Source: Streptomyces carpinensis (GTDB lineage: Bacteria > Actinomycetota > Actinomycetes > Streptomycetales > Streptomycetaceae). From it: DNA of 64,000 bases. The notes beneath the pieces are model-generated. The model was not told the DNA's origin, did not search any database, and worked only from the letters and a program-made list of their open reading frames with translations. The stretch's first letter is position 1. Every line of letters starts with the position of its first letter. A program made the position numbers and the translations under genes. The stretch is taken from NCBI RefSeq assembly GCF_002154505.1, contig NZ_MUBM01000086.1, positions 28,323 through 92,322 of the forward strand, in the 5' to 3' direction. Below, one piece after another: positions 61,316 to 64,000 of the stretch.

Positions 61316-62136
61316 GCTGTCTCCAGGAACGAGGTCAGTTCGGCGTTGAAGCGTGCAGGATTCTCCATGTTCGGGTAGTGCGCGGAGTCCGGCACGGTGG
61401 TGGTGCGTCCGTCGGGGACGAGCTCGGTCAGGCGGTCGGCCATGGCCAGGTGGTCCGGGGCGTCCAAGGCGCCGTTGACGGCGCACACGGGGACGGGGAT
61501 GCCGGCGGCGCGCTCCCAGGTGGCCGCGACGGGCACTCGATGGTCCGGCTCGCCGGGTGCGTGCTTGCCGAGGGTGCCGAGTGCCATCTCCCGCACCCAG
61601 CTCACGACATCGGGATCGACGTCGGCCAGGTCGCGGTGCGGGCCGGCGGTGAACCGCTGGAACGCGTCGGCCCAGCCGGCCACGTCACCCGCAGCCAGGG
61701 CCTGCCCCTGGGCGGCGAACACGTCCAGCGCCCACGGGTCCTCGAAGACGGGCTCGCTGGTGCCGACACCGCTGACGACGACCGCGCGGACCAGTTCCGG
61801 GTGTTCCAGCACGCAGTCGACGGAGGTGGCCCCGCCCATCGACACGCCGACCAGCACGGCCGGTGCGGCGTCCAGGCCCCGCAGCAGCGCGGCGACGTCG
61901 TCAGCGGGCCGGAAGGGGCCGGTCGCGTTGTCCGAGGCACCGTGTCCGCGGGCGTCGAATGCGATGACCCGGTGGCTCGGGGCGAAGGTCCGGAGCTGGT
62001 GCTGCCACATGCGGTGATCGAGGAAGCCGCCGTGCAGGAACACCAAGGGCGGTCCGGCCCCGACCTCACGGTAGGCGAGGCGGCCGCCGGCGGTCTCCAG
62101 GGAACGGATCGGGACGGATGCGAGATCGGCACTCAT
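61312..62136 (-). CDS. Alpha/beta hydrolase
   Basis: A 274-residue alpha/beta hydrolase: LVFLHGGFLDHRMWQHQLRT with the HGG oxyanion loop, DARGHGASD, nucleophile elbow VLVGVSMGGATSVDCVLEHP (Ser in GVSMGG), and catalytic His in VPDSAHYPNMENP. ATG 62136 coincides with the first base of a MarR box, so repressor binding would block initiation. It is followed by the isochorismatase-like gene with a 4-base overlap. Divergent from MarR at 62194. It resembles the 3-oxoadipate enol-lactonase group but the substrate is not certain. Confidence 0.9.
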   Translation of the reverse strand: MSADLASVPIRSLETAGGRLAYREVGAGPPLVFLHGGFLDHRMWQHQLRTFAPSHRVIAFDARGHGASDNATGPFRPADDVAALLRGLDAAPAVLVGVSMGGATSVDCVLEHPELVRAVVVSGVGTSEPVFEDPWALDVFAAQGQALAAGDVAGWADAFQRFTAGPHRDLADVDPDVVSWVREMALGTLGKHAPGEPDHRVPVAATWERAAGIPVPVCAVNGALDAPDHLAMADRLTELVPDGRTTTVPDSAHYPNMENPARFNAELTSFLETA

Positions 62137-62183
62137 GGCAACCAAGGTGTCATCTCTCTCGCGACTTGACAACCAAGGTGTCA
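62136..62183. promoter_or_regulatory. Two MarR operator boxes
   Basis: Two copies of a 17-bp box, TGGCAACCAAGGTGTCA (62136-62152) and TGACAACCAAGGTGTCA (62167-62183), 31 bases apart (three helical turns). Each box has TGRCA/TGTCA arms. Together they fill almost the whole 57-base gap between the divergent hydrolase and MarR genes. Confidence 0.75.
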
Positions 62184-62193
62184 TGATGACGGG

Positions 62194-62679
62194 ATGACGG
62201 ACGAACGCACCGCGGCCCTCGCCGCGGCCTCCCCGGACGAGGTGGCCGAACGCCTCACGGAGGTCTTCGGCCTGGTCGGCCCCCTCTACCGGCGGGTCCA
62301 ACGCAAGGTGGAGCAGCAAGTACCGGCCGAGGGTCTGTCGGTCGGGGTGCGCGCCGTACTCGATCTGCTGCGGGTCCAGGGCCCGATGACGGTGCCACAG
62401 ATGGGGCGGGCTCAGGCGCTCAGCCGGCAGTTCGTGCAGCGCATGGTGAACGACGCCGCCCGGCACGGCATGGTGGAGATCCTCGCCAACCCGGCACACC
62501 GCCGATCGTCGCTCATCCGGCTCACCGATGAGGGCCGGGCCGCGATCAGTGCGGTACGGGCCCGTGAGCACGCACTGCTGCGTCAGGTCGACGGCGATCT
62601 GACCATCGCCGACATCGACGCCTGCATCCGCGTCCTCGGCGCGATGCACGCGCTGTTCGATGACGTGGACGTGGACTGA
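62194..62679 (+). CDS. MarR family transcriptional regulator
   Basis: A 161-residue winged-helix regulator. The HTH is MTVPQMGRAQALSRQFVQRM, with the wing ANPAHRRSSLIRLTDEG. ATG 62194 is 11 bases after the second operator box. It is divergent from the alpha/beta hydrolase and isochorismatase-like pair and very probably controls that operon and itself through the two boxes in the gap. The ligand is unknown. Confidence 0.9.
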   Translation: MTDERTAALAAASPDEVAERLTEVFGLVGPLYRRVQRKVEQQVPAEGLSVGVRAVLDLLRVQGPMTVPQMGRAQALSRQFVQRMVNDAARHGMVEILANPAHRRSSLIRLTDEGRAAISAVRAREHALLRQVDGDLTIADIDACIRVLGAMHALFDDVDVD

Positions 62680-62704
62680 GCGACTGTAGGTGTCGGAAGT
62701 GGGG

Positions 62705-63046
62705 TCAGCCTGGGGCGCCGCCGAAGCTGATCTCGTTGCCATCCGCGTCTCGGTAGGTCACCTTGGTCACGCCACCGTCGTACGTCTCGCGCTTCGTGGG
62801 CTCGATGCCCCGCCGACCGGCCTCGGCGACTCGGGTGTCGAGGTCGTCGACGAACGACAGCACCAGGGCGTTTCCCGCCCGTTCCGGGTCCTCCACGATG
62901 TAGATGTAGCGATGCTCGGCGACCTCCCAGACCGCCTCGATGTCGTTGGGCAGAAACGACGGCTGCCCGCCGAAGAACCGTTCGTACCAGGGCAGCGCCA
63001 CGGTGTAGTCGGTGACGGGGATGCCGGCGAAGAGGTCCAGAGCCAT
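62705..63046 (-). CDS. VOC family protein
   Basis: A 113-residue glyoxalase-like protein: LFAGIPVTDYTVALPWYERF and FGGQPSFLPNDIEAVWEVAE at the N-terminal module, and DLDTRVAEAGRRGIEPTKRE, VTYRDADGNEISFGGAP at the C-terminal. This is the glyoxalase type with conserved DADGNEI. GGAGG lies 5 bases before the ATG at 63046, which decides the start over ATG 63058. Cytoplasmic; substrate unknown. Confidence 0.85.
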   Translation of the reverse strand: MALDLFAGIPVTDYTVALPWYERFFGGQPSFLPNDIEAVWEVAEHRYIYIVEDPERAGNALVLSFVDDLDTRVAEAGRRGIEPTKRETYDGGVTKVTYRDADGNEISFGGAPG

Positions 63047-63476
63047 GCCGTCCTCCATGTGGAGTCGATGTGTGGTCCGTACTGACTTCGGCGGCGTCGA
63101 GAAGTCATCGGTTGTCCACCTCCCATGACCTGCCCGGGCGACGCCACCCTGCACCGCTGTAGGTGAGGTCGGCCTCAGCCCAATCGGTCACGTCGCGCGC
63201 ACCGCGCGGACGACGGGCCGGGGGCTGGCGGGCGGAGAGCGGCGCAGGTCTGACAGGCCTCAACGACCTGAGGCCGCCCCGGCATCCGCGATCACGCCAG
63301 TGCCGCCCGGAGCGCAGGACGCCACCGGGAGGGACGCTGACCATGCACGGGCGGGACATGGCAGACTGCCAACATCCGTGTAGCAGCCAGTACTTACCGC
63401 CCGCTTACTTGCGTCCCGGGCATTATGGCCGAAATCTGCTCCCGCCGACTCGGCGCTGCTACTCAGAAGTGAGATC
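63047..63476. other. Gap without a supported gene
   Basis: About 430 bases between the VOC gene and the sensor gene. Frames on both strands lack known domains. The part close to 63476 should carry the sensor gene promoter; base composition falls toward AT near 63400-63470. Confidence 0.4.
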
Positions 63477-64000
63477 ATGGCTGACACCCCTGCCGGCAAG
63501 GATCAGTCGAGCCACGTGAAGGATTCGAAACCTCCGACGTACGGGCAGCAGTACCTGAACTCCGGACGCTCCCAGTCGAGCCGCCAAGGCCCGACGGGTA
63601 ACTCCAGACTGCGGCCTACGGTGCGGATAAGGCTGACGCTGCTGTATGGGGGCATGTTTCTGGTCGCCGGCGCGGCGCTGATTTCGATCATTTATCATCA
63701 GATAGCGCAGGGCCTGGAGAGCAGTGCCGAAGCCGCGAAGATATCCGCGGCCCAAGACGTTACTCTGTACAGCGAGGCATGCCCGGCCATCAGCCAGGCC
63801 CGCGATTTCAGTGAACTCAACGCCATTGTACGTGAGTGCTTGAACGGACAGCATGCTGCTGCGCTTGAATCACTGCAACGAAAATCACTGTTGTGCCTGC
63901 TGTCCCTGACGGTGCTCGCGTTTGCTATCGGTTATGTCTTGGCCGGCCGAGTACTGCACCCCCTTGGCCGCATCACTAATACTCCAGCTGTAGATCGTGA
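63477..64000 (+). CDS. Membrane sensor protein, N-terminal part (probable histidine kinase), cut by window end
   Basis: The frame from ATG 63477 is open through the window end (at least 174 residues). There is a polar N-terminal tail of about 50 residues, a first transmembrane helix (LTLLYGGMFLVAGAALISII at about 53-72), an extracytoplasmic loop of about 65 residues with two Cys, a second helix (LCLLSLTVLAFAIGYVLAG at about 143-161) and then GRVLHPLGRITNT, the typical start of a HAMP domain. This is the layout of sensor histidine kinases; the kinase domains lie outside the window. Codon use is lower in GC than the neighbours, with several A/T-ending codons, and the signal it senses is unknown. 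Confidence 0.75.
   Translation, partial: MADTPAGKDQSSHVKDSKPPTYGQQYLNSGRSQSSRQGPTGNSRLRPTVRIRLTLLYGGMFLVAGAALISIIYHQIAQGLESSAEAAKISAAQDVTLYSEACPAISQARDFSELNAIVRECLNGQHAAALESLQRKSLLCLLSLTVLAFAIGYVLAGRVLHPLGRITNTPAVDR

Overview
The window is high-GC actinobacterial DNA and is almost certainly a piece of a Streptomyces chromosome. Support comes from a WhiB-family regulator, an ECF41-type sigma factor, a DasR-type (dre) operator, sugar ABC transporter genes without their own ATPase (Streptomyces commonly shares the MsiK ATPase), an SpoIIE-like phosphatase remnant and many GTG starts. Broken transposases of at least four IS families and numerous truncated or frameshifted genes suggest accessory or arm-like chromosome rather than the conserved core. 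No rRNA, tRNA, CRISPR array, origin or phage module was seen.

Region by region. 1-9.1 kb: mostly single genes without operon structure, including a frameshifted questin-oxidase-like gene, two SAM methyltransferases, VOC and GNAT proteins, a PPOX flavoprotein, a Vat-like acetyltransferase and an IS481 remnant. 9.1-16.7 kb: a VanX-like D-Ala-D-Ala dipeptidase, a DUF3761 protein, a third methyltransferase, a berberine-bridge-type FAD oxidase, a membrane-anchored tandem ABM-domain protein and a cytidine-deaminase-fold enzyme. 17-23 kb: a TetR regulator divergent from an alpha/beta hydrolase across a 38-bp palindrome, a decayed IS5-family element, and a MarR/DHA2-efflux/isochorismatase-like group preceded by a perfect 32-bp palindrome. 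23.2-31 kb: a relic zone with etfB, SUKH, IS5 and IS110 fragments surrounding a P450/hydrolase operon, a VOC protein and a cytoplasmic LivJ/AmiC-type binding protein. 31-35.4 kb: an ECF41 sigma factor divergent from a SnoaL-LUD fusion, both behind near-identical promoter motifs, then an Lrp regulator divergent from azlCD.

35.6-51.0 kb is the most coherent system: a glycan-foraging locus. It holds a secreted GH84 enzyme with a DasR box, a ROK repressor divergent from a CUT1 sugar ABC transporter, two cytoplasmic GH29 alpha-L-fucosidases in the transporter operon, and a secreted GH92 alpha-mannosidase coupled to a secreted GH20 hexosaminidase. GH84 and GH92 both end in a discoidin-fold module with an RxDCCxxR signature resembling fucose-binding F-type lectins. 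The inferred model is extracellular removal of GlcNAc and mannose, uptake of fucosylated oligosaccharides through the ABC system, and intracellular defucosylation, pointing to fucosylated N-glycans or glycoproteins as substrate. Hairpin terminators bound the locus internally.

51-56 kb: debris (PAS and EcsC-like fragments, an IS3-like integrase remnant, NUDIX and SpoIIE remnants) with an intact lipoprotein gene and a whiB-like gene. 56-63.1 kb: three regulator/enzyme or regulator/transporter pairs in divergent arrangement (AraC/SDR, LysR/MFS, MarR/hydrolase-isochorismatase) and a VOC protein. The window ends inside a gene for a membrane sensor, probably a histidine kinase, read on the plus strand.
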